A stretch of 64,000 nt of DNA, taken from assembly GCA_030144725.1 (NCBI GenBank), contig JASKMD010000031.1:10711097-10775096 (forward strand), given 5' to 3'. The position numbers were made by a program, and so were the translations under genes. Positions 45,590 to 56,771 of the stretch are shown in pieces (within the stretch, counting starts at the first letter, position 1; each line of letters starts with the position of its first letter). This DNA is from Haematococcus lacustris (lineage: Eukaryota; Chlorophyta; Chlorophyceae; Chlamydomonadales; Haematococcaceae). Under the pieces are notes generated by a model. The model saw only the letters and a list, made by a program, of their open reading frames with translations, was not told where the DNA came from and made no database searches.

Positions 45590-48034
45590 ATGTCCCCTGA
45601 AGCACGCAGGCTGTTGTTGGCTGATCTGCGCAAGGTGCGACCACCGAACTAGCGCTGCCGTGGCTCAGGGGTGCGAACGGGTCAAAGGCCGGGCAGTGCG
45701 CCTGCACGGGGCATGCCTAACAAGGCTAGAGAAGCCTGCATCTCGCCACCTGCTGTCTGCTCGCAGCTCGCACACCATCTTCGTCAACTCACCCCGGCGC
45801 TATTTCCGTGTATGCAAGCGCAGGTGTTCCACCACCCGCGACTCCAGGCAGCGGCTGAGCTGGACGTGTCGGTGGCATCGTTGAAGACGATGTGCATCAA
45901 GCTGGGCATGACGAGGTGGCCGCACAGGAAGATTGCCAGCCTCCACCAGCTCAAGTCCTTCCTCCTGTTCCAGCCACTCAAGGAGCAACACCTGCAGCAG
46001 GTGAGCTGTGGGCCACTTCCTCTACCGCCTGCCTGGCTAGGACTTCCACCAGCTGTGTGGCTGCAGCACAAGGCCTGATCAACCAGCTGCACATTGCTGC
46101 CAACTAATGCAGCTGGTTCTGATTCTGACCATGCCTGGCAACAGCCTGTACTCGGCCCTGGTCCTGCCTTGTGAGTTACACACACACCTGCTGCCTTCCT
46201 TACACTGTGTGACATGTATGCGGCGCAGGAGCACCTGGCTGCCATCGAGGAGGAGCTGGCCGCTGTCCAACGCGACCCTAACCACACCGTTCGCTCCAGC
46301 CTGACGTATTTAAGGCGCTGCGTGTGGAAACGCGCCCAGCGCATGTTTTTAGGCACTGGCTTGACGTACGCCCAGATGCCCTTTGGTGCCGAGCCCGCCG
46401 CGCACTGCAGCGGCAGCGAGGATGACACCGAAGACGAGGAACCCAGAGCGCGTCCTAGCAAGGCCAAGGCACGTGTTGGAAAGTATGCTCTCCCGGTGCT
46501 GCGCATCAAACCAAGCAAACCGAGCCCGCGCCGCAATCCGAGCTCGCGACCCAAGAAGCGAGCGTCGCAAAGCTCGGATGACGACGACGTGCCCTGCCGG
46601 CCTACCAGGCGCGCTGCCACCGGGCTCAGGCAGCCCACCCAGCGCCAGTGCGCCAGCCCAGTGAAGTTCGAAGCCATCGCACCGGCCACCGCTCTGCCCC
46701 CGCATCGCAAGCGCTTGAGCTGCCCAAGTCCTGACAGCCAGTGCTGGCCCGGGCTGCTGCACCTGCCCCCCCTGGCCCCCCCCGCACCTCACCTTTCCGC
46801 TGGGAACGTCACTGGTGCCCTCGCTACGCTGCCCAGCTGGCTGCCTGCTGCTCCCCTTGCACCCACCTGCCCTGCCCAAGCCTGCAAGTGGCTGCCTGCC
46901 CCTGAGCTGCAGCTACAGGGCTTTGGCTCCACCGCTGCCTGCCTGCCTGACGGCCCCCCTGCCACTGGCGGCCGCCCCAGCAGCTTGAGCAGCAGCAGCA
47001 GCAGGGACAGCAGTGCCATGCTGTTGAAGTTGGCGGGCCAGGCCAGCATGGAGGAAGACAAGGCTGCCCCAGAGCATTGGGCCAGTGTCCTGGCGGGTGC
47101 ACACTTTCATGACCCACTCCCTACCCTGCATTGCTGCGGGCCGCCGGCTGAAGGGTGCTGCAGCTCCTCCCAGCTTGACCTGGGCAGCTGGCACCCGATC
47201 CCTCCCACAGCCACCTGCCCTCCCCCCTGGCAGCCCCCGCTCAGCAACCAGGCCTGGTCTGACCTGAACACCCAGGGCCTGTTCCAGGCAGGCAAGGGGT
47301 GCAGCCTCTACGCCAGCGACATGCAGCCTGGACCGCTGCCGCTGCTGGATGTGCCCGCTGCCACTCCCCGGCCGCTGCCCACACCCTCCTGGGCCATCCC
47401 AGCCGCTCCCTCCCTGCAGCCCCTAAAGACCAGCCAGTCGGCGCCCATCACTGCCACCAGTCTCTCCCTTGTCCCCAACCTAGCGGCCCTGCAGTTGCGC
47501 CTCCCCCAAACCCATGCTCCCTCCATGGACGTCTCCCCTGCTTCAGCTGCCGCAAGCATCAGCCTGATCTCCCCTCACGGCAGCTGCTCAGGCCCCTGCC
47601 CCCCCTCCCCCTGCCTGGCCACACTGCCACCCTCCCCCTTCCAGCGGGCCGCCCCTGCCACTGCTGAGTTCGACCTGCTGGAGGACCCCTGCCTGGCCCT
47701 GTTGACTGGCTGGGAGGACGGCCCTGACTGCGGCCAGGACTCCCCCTCCTGCTGCACCGCACCCCTGCCCCTGAGCACGCACTGCCAGCCGCTTGACCCC
47801 CTGCAGCTGCGCAGCCATAGCCTGCCCGCCTGCCTGGGCTTGCCCTGGTCCAGCCAGCCCCCCTCCCACATGGCAGCAGGGCGGCAGGGCGCCAGGGACC
47901 TCCCCCACGGGCCCTTCACCAGCGGTCTGGCGGCACTGCTGGACAGTCCTGGGCAGGGCCTGGCCTTGCTGGGCAGCATGCTGGCTAATGACAGCCCCCG
48001 GGCGCTGCGTGTTGATGACCTGCTGCAGTTGTGA
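45590..48034 (+). CDS. RWP-RK domain transcription factor (single-domain, RKD-like)
   Basis: Three exons, 45590-45634, 45824-46000 and 46229-48034, join in phase to 675 codons plus stop. The start is ATG giving MSPEARRLLLADLRK, spliced directly to VFHHPRLQAAAELDVSVASL. The RWP-RK domain (residues about 16-70) has KTMCIKLGMTRWPHRKIASL, i.e. the RWPxRK signature and the preceding helix that docks in DNA. After it, an Arg-rich segment and an acidic run with a basic SRPKKRAS patch (likely nuclear import signal) lead into about 450 residues rich in Pro, Ser, Leu and Ala with no known fold. There is no PB1 or GAF-like domain, so it is nearer to algal/plant RKD factors than to NIN-like proteins. RWP-RK factors in green algae control nitrogen responses and sexual/gamete identity; which applies here is unknown. 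The long GC-rich third exon is an uninterrupted 1.8 kb, unlike other genes nearby. Confidence 0.88.
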
Positions 48035-49240
48035 GCTCAGGGCAGGGTAGGGCAGGTGGGGTGGGGCTGCAGGAGGGCAGCGTGGGGGCATGCAGGGTGT
48101 GGGTGGTGGCAGCACAGTTATGTTAGGCTGCAGGATGGGTGGCAGCAGCAGCTGCAGGTGGAGGGGTCTGGAGGAATGAGAAACATGGATTGCCATATCT
48201 ATGGAATGCGTTGAAGGGTACAGGATGCTTGCACGAGCATGTGACCTCATAGGGCACTGCATGTGCATAGAGCATCGCCCACCAGCCTCCAGCTGAGTGG
48301 CTGCGCACCAAGCAAGGTGCCTCGGCAGCTGTCACCGGGCGCTGTGTCACAGCAACAACCTCACTCTTGCATCTGGGCCATCACACCAGCCAGCCAAACA
48401 ACCACAGATCAGCATCAACCTGGCATTCTGTACACAGCTGCTGCAAGGCATTGCACCAGATAAGCTGCACTGGGCCATTCGCTCTAGGACCGGGTAGCAG
48501 GCCAGGAGCTTGGAACGCATGCCGCCGGACATAGTGGTGCATATGCGCTGCCAGCGATCACAATGAAATGTTGCCACCATTAGGGCATGGGGGGACTGGC
48601 TTGTATTTTTGCATACTTATAGGACCATTCCACTCCATGAGATGCCATGGTTGCATTTTGTTGTTTGGTTATTTGATGCCTGCCCACCCTGTGGCAGCCC
48701 TTAACTGCCAGGAGCCCTGCTGGCCGGTGATGATCCATTGCATATCTACTGTATCTGCATGTCATGCAGTTCCATCCATATAGGCCTTTGCCTTCCATGT
48801 AGGCCGTTGCCTTTTAATGGGCAGGCTGCCATGACATGCATTGTAGTGTACTTGTTCAGACCTTCCACGATAGAGCACCTGTGATGTGCGTTTGCGTGCG
48901 TGCCTGTTTCATTGCCATTAGTTTGCCAGCAAGGTCTGCAAAGGGGGTGGTTGGGTTGCATCGGTACTGTTGTTTAGCAAGGATGTGTGGCACGCTTGTT
49001 CTGTAAAGTTTGAACGAGCTGGCACCGTCACTGATGTCGTCTGGTGCTGGGGCATCGCAGTGACGGACAGGGAAGGAAGGAGAGGCCCAGCAGCTTGGCC
49101 TTGTGCTATGCACCACTCTTTTGCTTCATGCCTACAGAGCCCTATGGCTAAAGGGCACAAAGCCAGGCCTGTGAAGTGTCCAGTAACCTAAGCAGGAAGG
49201 AAAAGTTATTCCCTGTATGGTGCTGAGTGCTACCCTATGA
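48035..49240. other. Intergenic region, nothing recognised
   Basis: Follows the RWP-RK stop; moderate GC, no exon, RNA gene or tandem array that I can support. Confidence 0.4.
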
Positions 49241-49418
49241 TAAGTGAATCATGAATAGCCACTGCCGCCGGCGCATGGGGAGGTGTTGCGAGTGTACTGC
49301 ACGCCTGAGGACAGCGGTGCACGGCGGCTGTGCAAGCAGAAGGGCGGCAACACAGGTGCTCACCTGCACTGCACTTACATCAGCAGTGTACAGCGCCCCA
49401 AAACCAAGGGTCACACAT
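49241..49418 (+). pseudogene. Chimeric fragment joining pieces of the 3.96-kb and 5.15-kb loci
   Basis: Bases 49241-49270 match 3961-3990 (antisense part of the Ala/Pro-rich gene) at 29 of 30 positions. Bases from 49269 on match ESF2 from 5152: the 3' two-thirds of exon 2, its donor, and about 75 bp of intron, up to the shared CACATG at 5310-5315. The junction shares the bases CG. Compared with the ESF2 source there is an 11-bp deletion (in CATCACAAAGCAGTCAGCAG) flanked by a TCA repeat, and a few substitutions, one turning an Arg codon CGC into TGC. Non-functional. Confidence 0.85.
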
Positions 49419-49512
49419 GGCAGGGTGAAAGGGCAGGCAGGCAGAAACAGCCAAGCTGGGCCAGGCAGGCTGGGTCAGGCCCTTACAAGAGCCTGAGCTT
49501 GCCTCCCTTCAC

Positions 49513-49704
49513 CTGGGTCAGGTCAGGGAACCAGAGCGCCCCCTCCGCTGCCAGCCCTGGCCAGTGCTGGCTGGCCATGCCCCGCAGTGCCAGCCCGGTC
49601 ACCACAAACACCGGCAGCTGCACCAGCGGGTTGACCAGCACCCACACCAATGGAGATAGGCAGTACCTCATGGTGTTGGTCACCCCGGCCGTTGGTCCCG
49701 CCAA
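49513..49704 (-). pseudogene. Orphan exon of a YidC/Oxa1/Alb3-family membrane insertase
   Basis: The minus strand reads NPLVQLPVFVVTGLALRGMA and EGALWFPDLTQ, the conserved Oxa1-superfamily block (positions after the central helix: Q-x-P-V-F, ALR-x-M, then G-x-L-WF-x-DLT). It ends at a good donor (CAG|GTGAAG at 49513). No other exons of such a gene are visible within several kb on either side, so this is probably a captured fragment rather than part of a working gene. It sits about 100 bp from the chimeric ESF2 fragment. Confidence 0.6.
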
Positions 49705-50291
49705 TCCGTGTCAGGCCTGACGCTCGCACCACGTGCTAGCGAAGGGTAGCTGAGGCTATCGCGGTAAGTCACGCGCGCTAAAACTCGCGTTTTAGACTGA
49801 AGCCTTGTCCCGGATCACCGCCCGCCACCAGGTAGAAAATTGAGATAGCGCAAACAAGCAGCGACCCACCTACAAAAGCAGGGTGGCGAGGCGCTCCGTG
49901 GCGTCCGTAGCTAACTTGGCACTAAAGAGGCAGCCCTCGTTATTTGTTAGGAGGGGAAAGAAGGTTGTGGTTTTACTATGGACTGTGCGCATCGTGGTTC
50001 TGCGATGAGCCTGAAGGGCGCAGCGGTGTTTGCGTTTCAGCGGCCACACGTGCGTGCCACCCTGTGCGTGCCTTACTCACTTGCTTCGGCTAGCGCCTGT
50101 ATTTTCACTTCCAGCGCATCAACGTGACGCCTTTGCTTACTCGTCTGTGCGCGATATGCCATTTTCGGCTTGCACGTGGCTTCGAGGTCAGTGTGTCACT
50201 GAGTGTGTGACATTTTACATTTTTAACTGATACATTCTGCGTGGCGCACACTGCTTCGCTGTAGGCATCGGTGAATCGAACCTTTCAAAAC
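49705..50291. other. Region upstream of the nucleosidase gene
   Basis: No exon recognised. It should contain the promoter and 5' untranslated region of the gene that starts at 50292. Confidence 0.4.
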
Positions 50292-53200
50292 ATGTCTTCC
50301 TTGATGCTACCCGTGCTGGCCCTGGCGTTCGCGGCAATCACCTCTGCGTCAGGTTGGTCTTTAGGTAGCTCGGTAGGCCAATCCTCGCTCGGAGTGCAGC
50401 CCGCCACCTGTCAGCTAAATTTGGAGAAGTAGGGGCTCCACAGGGGGGATAGAGGGGATAGAGACACAACGGAACTTTGTGCAACTGCAGTCACCATCGC
50501 TCCCATCGCGCGTGTAGACGTCGGGCTGTTCTCGGTGAGTTCTGGCTGCCGTGTTGGGAAATTAGAATGGTGAAATGACAATAGATGGCAGCCGCCCGCC
50601 GCACACTGTGATTGCATGCCTTACGTACGAGCATGGGGAAGCGGTATACTGGGACGAGCCTCTGCACTCCACCCTGAACTGAATGGGGCTCTTACTACAT
50701 ACATGAAGTAGCCGAGTGTAGTTTGCGCCTGGCATCCTTGCAGGCCTACAATGCTGAGTACAACACTCAGATATTGCAGTTGACTGGCTACAAGGTTAAC
50801 TACACAATAGGCGGTCGTGTGTACACAAGTAAGCAGGTTCTGAGGCGATCAACCATGTGCTGCTGTTGCCTGTGATGTGGTTGGCCTAGTTCAACCATGT
50901 GACGCTGTTGCCTGTGACGTGATTGGCCTAGCCACTTGACCTGACTTGCAACCAACATTTATCATATGTGCGCTTCTTTGGCATCTATGTAATAGAAGTC
51001 TGGCCGTGCATGTCATACCCATTTCTGCTGGATTGATTAGTTTGTGGTATAACCTGCAAGGAATGGTGCTAGCTAGCTAGTGGAGCCCCAGAGGCTGTAT
51101 CAATGCCAATTCTTGCGCACGGTCTTCAATGCTGCCGTGCTTGCTGCGTTCCCTGTAGCTGGACGCATTGGCAACAAGAGGGTGGTCATCACCATGAGCG
51201 GGATTGGCATGACGAATGCAGGCAAGGCAACTGGTGGCAACAGTTGCGAGCCACTGCAGCTGAGTCGCACGCACGCACCTAGGCACCCAGGCACTGTTAC
51301 AAAGATAAAGGGCATGCACTGCATTAGACACCAAACCATGCCTGCGCTGCTTCCCTGACCCCTCATCTGCAGCCATGACTGCGCAAGCCATGGCCCTGCT
51401 GTTCCAGCCCAAGTACATGATCCTCAGTGGCATTGCTGGTGGCATTGACCCTGACCTACGGATTGGAGGTGAGAGTGGGGATGTTGCTGGGGTCAACAGA
51501 AGGGTGATCATCATCATCGTCAGCAGCAGCATTACCCATTTGCTGGTATGTGGTCCATTTGAATACTGTCTGGGGTTAGAGAAGGGGTGTGCGGAGCGGC
51601 CACCTTCGCAACACCATGCCTTTGTCAACAGGCAGGCACACTGGCTATGTCAACAGGCAGGCACACTGGCGGCGAGGCACATCAGCAGCCCTTTCCTGAC
51701 AGCCCACACCAGTGCTGCAGTCTGCCGTTTGCATGAACTCCAAAGCACCCGTCCAGCAGCTGTTCAGATGGCTGCTCCCAATTGCTGGCTTATGAGTCGC
51801 CTGTGTTGCCGTGCTGCGCAGACGTGGTCATTCCCAGGACCTGGTTCAACCCCCAGGTGAGGGACGGGCACTGCCAAGAGCCAAGGCACTGCAGTCAGCT
51901 TCGACACGCTTTCATGCCTTCTATACAACACTCACCAAGACATGTTCTAGAATAATCATTCTGCCTGTAGTGTAGCGTAGGCTTCATCATTGTTGTCACT
52001 GTGCTGACATGTGTAGCGCATGGTCAATTAAATCAGACATGCGGCACCTTGGCCCTCAACCTTGAGCCTTCATTGCAGTCGAACACACTAATTGTGAACC
52101 ACTACAAAACAGTGTTTCATCTGTGTGGAGTTCCCATCGCATGGCATGCTCATGGCCTATACATGGCATACACATGGTCATGGTCGCCTCCTACATCATT
52201 GCCTGACCCCTGTGACTGTGAAGGGCAAAGGGCACTCCGACCAAGGGGCACTCCGACCAAGCTATTCACCAACAGGATGGGATGTCCATAATCAGACATG
52301 CAGCATGTTGCTTCTGTTTAGTTCCCTGCCCACTTTGGAAGAGTCTTCACTTGTTGTCAGATCACACATGCATTGGCATCCGATTTTGACATATTCTACG
52401 TGCACCCATGCAGCTGCAAAAGTTCATTCGCCCGCTGCATGACGAGAATGACAACCTGACAAACTACTTTGCCGACAGTGGCCTAGACTTCCCAGACAAG
52501 TTTTACACCGAGCCCGGCAAGACCCCTGGCGACTTTGCTATGACCCTGCCCAGTGAGTGACGGCTTTAGCAACCACCAGCTGCATGAAGTCATGTAGCGC
52601 CTCAATTGTGGGGTGTGCGTATTGAGTGAGGCTGTGCAGGGGCTTGTGAACAAAAGACTTGTGTGTAGTAATTGGCTTGTGTACACGCAGTCAGGCTGGT
52701 TGTCATAGCATCGTGTGTGCTGTACCGCAACTGGGAATGTATGCATGAAGGGTGAGTCAATGCAACGCACTCAGTCGTGTTGCTGGCACCTGTTGCAGGC
52801 CCGGCCACCTGCCAGCTGCCTGCTCCCAGCGCTGCCCTTCTGGCCAACGTGACCGCAAACCCCGCCCTCACCGTGAGCTCAGGCTTTGCCGTGCCCATTG
52901 AGGTCGAGCTGCTGGTCAACAAGTCGGTCAGTGAGCCCTGCACGGCCCTCACCCACTTCACTGCCGTATTTGGTGGAGCAGGCATGCACAGCCCCATGGA
53001 GCTTTTGGTGGAGCTGGCATGCACAGCCCCATGGGCCACTACCCTGGCTTATAGAGTACACAGCCCCTGCACCTCCACCCACCTGTCCCTGAGTAGCTGC
53101 AGCACCTGTCCCTGCAGCACGTCAGCCCCTGCGCCTCGCCCCTTGCCTTGGCCCCTGCAGCACCATGTTACTGTCTGTCGTGCCATGATCGCGCTGTCTT

Positions 53201-55368
53201 ACTCTTTAACCTTTGCACATGTGTACTGGTGTGCTCTCATGCTCCCCTGCATTCTCACGTGCACCCCGCCTCTGTGGCCACCTTTGAATGGTGATGGCTA
53301 GGGCTGGGGCTGCGACGACGGCTGCAGCTGGGGCTGGCACCCCTTTGCCCTTTGCCCTACCCCTCCCCCCTTGCGAGAGTCAGGCAACCGATGTTGGCAT
53401 GAAACACATGCTCTGATGTAAGCAACAGTTTAAGCATTGCGCGGTCCACACTTGCGCTTCTTGCCCTTCATCGCGCTCTGTAGTAGATGGTACTTCGCGA
53501 CTGTCTCCACTCTCACGGACTCTCAGTCTCGCGACTTACATTGGCAACAGTTACATTGACAACAGTTACATTAACAATAGTTACATTGTTACATTGACAA
53601 CAGCCCTGCATAGCATGGTGATGGTTTGCCCTCCATAGCATGGTGATGGCCAGGGCTGGGGCTGCGACTGGGGCTGGGGCGTCTGGCGTAGGGTCAAGGC
53701 ACCCACAAAGGGGATCCAGGGCTTTAGCCAGGACATTTAGTCGATCACTCTTAGCGACACCACTCCCCATTCACCTGACACTTGCCCCTGCTCCTCCACA
53801 GGACACCTTCAAGACCCCCACCCCACCCACTGCCTTCCACCTGCCCGTCAGCTCTACCATCCTGGCCACCGCAGCCAGAGTGCTGCGCAACATCACGCTG
53901 GAGAACAATGCTGGCTACGCCTCGCTGCCCTACATCCCAACTGCCCGCATCACACAGCGAGGCATGAGCTCCAATAGTGAGTGACGCCATGCACCCTACT
54001 ACATGGGTGTGTTGACTACTGGGGCACACATGGGGCATCAGGTGTCAGGGCTAGCAGTGGGCAGCAGCAGCAGCGGTGGTGGTAGCAGCGGAGGTGGCAG
54101 GAGGAGGGGTTGCTAAAGCCCATGCACTAAGCATTTCATCCAGGTGTCAGTGTGGCCCAGCTGTGACAGCACCCCTGCGTCATGCATACAGGCATGGCAG
54201 GTATGTGACAAGGCTGGGTTTGCTTAGTGATGCTGGGTGGCTTCCTGGCCTGCATTCCCGTGATTTCCAGCAAGTGGTCCCAGTCTCTGCCAGTCTCTGC
54301 TGTGTACAAGGGGAAGGCCTGTCAACATGAGGATGCCACAACTAGCTGTAGTGAGACAAGCGACCTTGACCACGACTGATACCTTGACCTTGTGATGCTG
54401 CTGCTGCGCTGCAGCTTTCCTGGACAACCCCGACTACCGCCAGTGAGTCCCTGGCACTGACCGCCTGAGCGCCATAGGTCCTGACCGCCTGATCGCCATA
54501 GGTGCCGTGCTCTACTTACAGCCTCATGCGTTAGCTCAGCGGTATTGTAGCTCATGCTCGCCTCAACCACCTCTGTGCCCTGTGCAGAAACATCTTCAAC
54601 CTCCTGCGGCCTAGCTGTGTGGAGATGGAGGGCCATGCCGTCATTCAGGTCTGTTGGGCAGGGAGCGTTTGCGGCAGCGCCCTAGGTCACTAGCGCCCTC
54701 TGCCCTGTCCGCCTTGCCGACCTATCTGACTGTCGTGGACGCGCTGTTCATGGCCGCTGCTGCTGCTGCTGCTGCTGCCATTGCCGCCGCCTACTTCATT
54801 TGTTCTTAGTTCTTGCTTCACTTGGTTGCATTAGTGACACAGTTGGTGTCCCCTTTGCTGGCCGCAGGTGTGCATCAGCAACAAGGTGCAGTGCGCAGTT
54901 GTCCGCAGCATCAGCGACCTGGCAGGCGGAGCGCCAGGGCAGCCAGGTAGGCTAGCACTTGCAAAGCACTTGCAAAGCACTTGCGAAGCACGCCATTGTG
55001 CATGTTGCTGCAACCCATGTGAACATAACCAAAGCCAATGAGGCAGGCTTGCATAGCACTACCAGCTGACAGATGCTCCCAGGCTGCTGTTAAACTAAGG
55101 CCGTGCTCTCTGGAAGGGTAGCAAGGGCCCCGTGCCCTGAGGCTGCTCTCCTCCCTTGAAGCACCCCAACGCCGAGGGCGTAGTCTTTCTTTATTTTTTC
55201 TTGAGGCCCTGATCTTACCAAGTACTGGGCCAGAGCCAGAGCCACGCCTTTCCGTGACCCTGTCGACTACTGGTTGCAGGCGAGAACGAGATTGGCGCCT
55301 TCTTCGGAGTGGCGGCAGTCAACACAGCCAAGGTGGCCATAGCCATCATCAGGGCCCTGCCCCTATAG
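50292..55368 (+). CDS. Secreted nucleoside-phosphorylase-superfamily protein (nucleosidase / bark-storage-protein-like)
   Basis: Thirteen exons join in phase to 386 codons: 50292-50352, 50491-50534, 50744-50828, 51081-51221, 51373-51468, 51822-51856, 52414-52552, 52799-52926, 53802-53976, 54415-54442, 54588-54648, 54868-54946 and 55280-55368. The first exon is a signal peptide (MSSLMLPVLALAFAAITSAS). Family blocks: GRIGNKRVVITMSGIGMTNA, LSGIAGGIDPDLRIGDVVIP, the MEG purine-site motif (CVEMEGHAVIQ) and VVRSISDLAGG, whose Asp is the catalytic-acid position in MTAN/PNP enzymes. Thus it likely cleaves or scavenges nucleosides in the secretory pathway or outside the cell; plant relatives include bark storage proteins that have lost activity. 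Exon 4 ends at a GC donor (GCAG|GCAAGG), needed to keep phase. Exon 4's acceptor (tandem CTAG) is the weakest. A near-identical partial second copy lies at 61.8 kb. Confidence 0.85.
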
Positions 55369-56771
55369 GTGCTCCACCCCCTGCCAATCCCGCGATACCA
55401 GTCAGCGATGGCACAGCCTCCCATTGTAGAACCCACATAGTTGAATTCTGTACTGTCGGCTGCCCATTTCGCCAGGCCGCACTCATGCTTAACTACCAGC
55501 GAGTGGCCCCGCGAGCGCTGTGAAGCGCTGTCCCAAACTAGATCGCACCTCTGTCACCCCAGTGCTTGACACACGAACGGTTGCTTCGCCGCCCTTCCTT
55601 TCGAAGGATTTGGACATGAGCTTATAAGTTGTGATTAGGGTACGCCCATAGAATTCTAGGTGGCTCGGAAACCTAGAAATTTTTCCTGAGCCTAGAAACC
55701 TAGAAATAGAATTCTAGGTTGGCCGGCTGGAAACCTAGAAATTTTTCCTGAGCCTAGAAACCTAGAAATAGAATTCTAGGTTGGCCGGTCGCTCCTTAGT
55801 TATGATGAAACTGTGGCGAAATGTTAGCACACACAGTCCCTGTTCCAACACCCGTTCTATTAACAGGTCTGCTCCTGGTCATGTTGACACAGCTTGGTGA
55901 TGTTGACAGAGCTTCAGACAACAGTGGTGAATGTGGTGCTGAAATGTGGTGCTAAGCTGTTTCCAACCTATTATTGGAACACGTGTACCCATTCCCGTCT
56001 TGCCCATTGGTCAGTTCTGTTTATGAAGCAAGCACTAGGTACCCCGGCGAATGTGACATACATGTGGACTTACAAGTAGAAGGGCACATGGTTGCGTAAC
56101 TATCCCCTCACGCTTCGCGTATTGCTATGTTAAGTTTTAGTTCCGTAATGCAATGATACTGTTGAATTGAGGTACACACACAGTGGTTGAGGTACATACG
56201 TGCCCAGACTGTACTTCAGCAATGCAGTGCGCTACATCTGGCTACCTGGCCATGTGTTCAGCCTGCAGCACGCTATCATATCGACATCACACGGTGGGTT
56301 GCTAGTTTTCTGGTCCTGTAAAGCGTGGTGTCCAGGTGTGTTAGCTTGAAAATTAGTAGGGTGTTGCGGTATGTTTCCAATGGTAGCAGCTAGTGGTTCC
56401 TCCATGTGGTCTCTTCTGTCTAAACGGTGAAATGTTTTAAGTCTTGGTTAAGATAAATATACTAATACACTACCGTACTATCTATCTCAATTCGCGAGGC
56501 CCCGAAAACTAAAATTAAATACTCGTTCCCGACTCTAAAAAAAACATTGTTTACTTTTTCCCGATGCATAGTTAGCAGCAAAGCACAGTTGTGAGGATGT
56601 GGATGTGCTTATAAATATTCTAGACAGCCATCCCTTGCATAACATGTCAATCCGCCATGGTTCAAACACTTCTTGCACAGGTCACCATGTCAAGCTTCCC
56701 GGTCACCAAGTCAAAGCCATTGTGCAAGGGTAGTGTCACCGTGCACCAAGTCACCAAGTCTTGATTGTGCA
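55369..56771. other. AT-richer intergenic region
   Basis: Between the nucleosidase stop and the stop of the transposase gene. GC falls well below the window average, especially 55600-55800 and 56430-56660. Apart from the palindromic tandem repeat at 55651-55790 I see no feature; it may include the 3' end of the DDE transposon, but no terminal repeat was found. Confidence 0.4.
55651..55790. repeat. 60-bp tandem repeat with nested palindromes (CCTAGAATTCTAGG-like)
   Basis: The word GAATTCTAGG recurs at 55651, 55709 and 55771; between copies lie AAACCTAGAAATTTTTCC and TGAGCCTAGAAACCTAGAAA. Spacing is 58 and 62 bp. The GAATTC core is self-complementary and the CCTAGAAA/TTTCTAGG-type words allow extended hairpins. 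Confidence 0.8.

Noticed and set aside
49842..56495. Short inverted words (TTGAGATAG near 49.84 kb and CTATCTCAA near 56.48 kb) as ends of a large element around the nucleosidase gene
   Set aside because: Only about 11 bp, AT-rich and without matching flanking duplications; likely chance.
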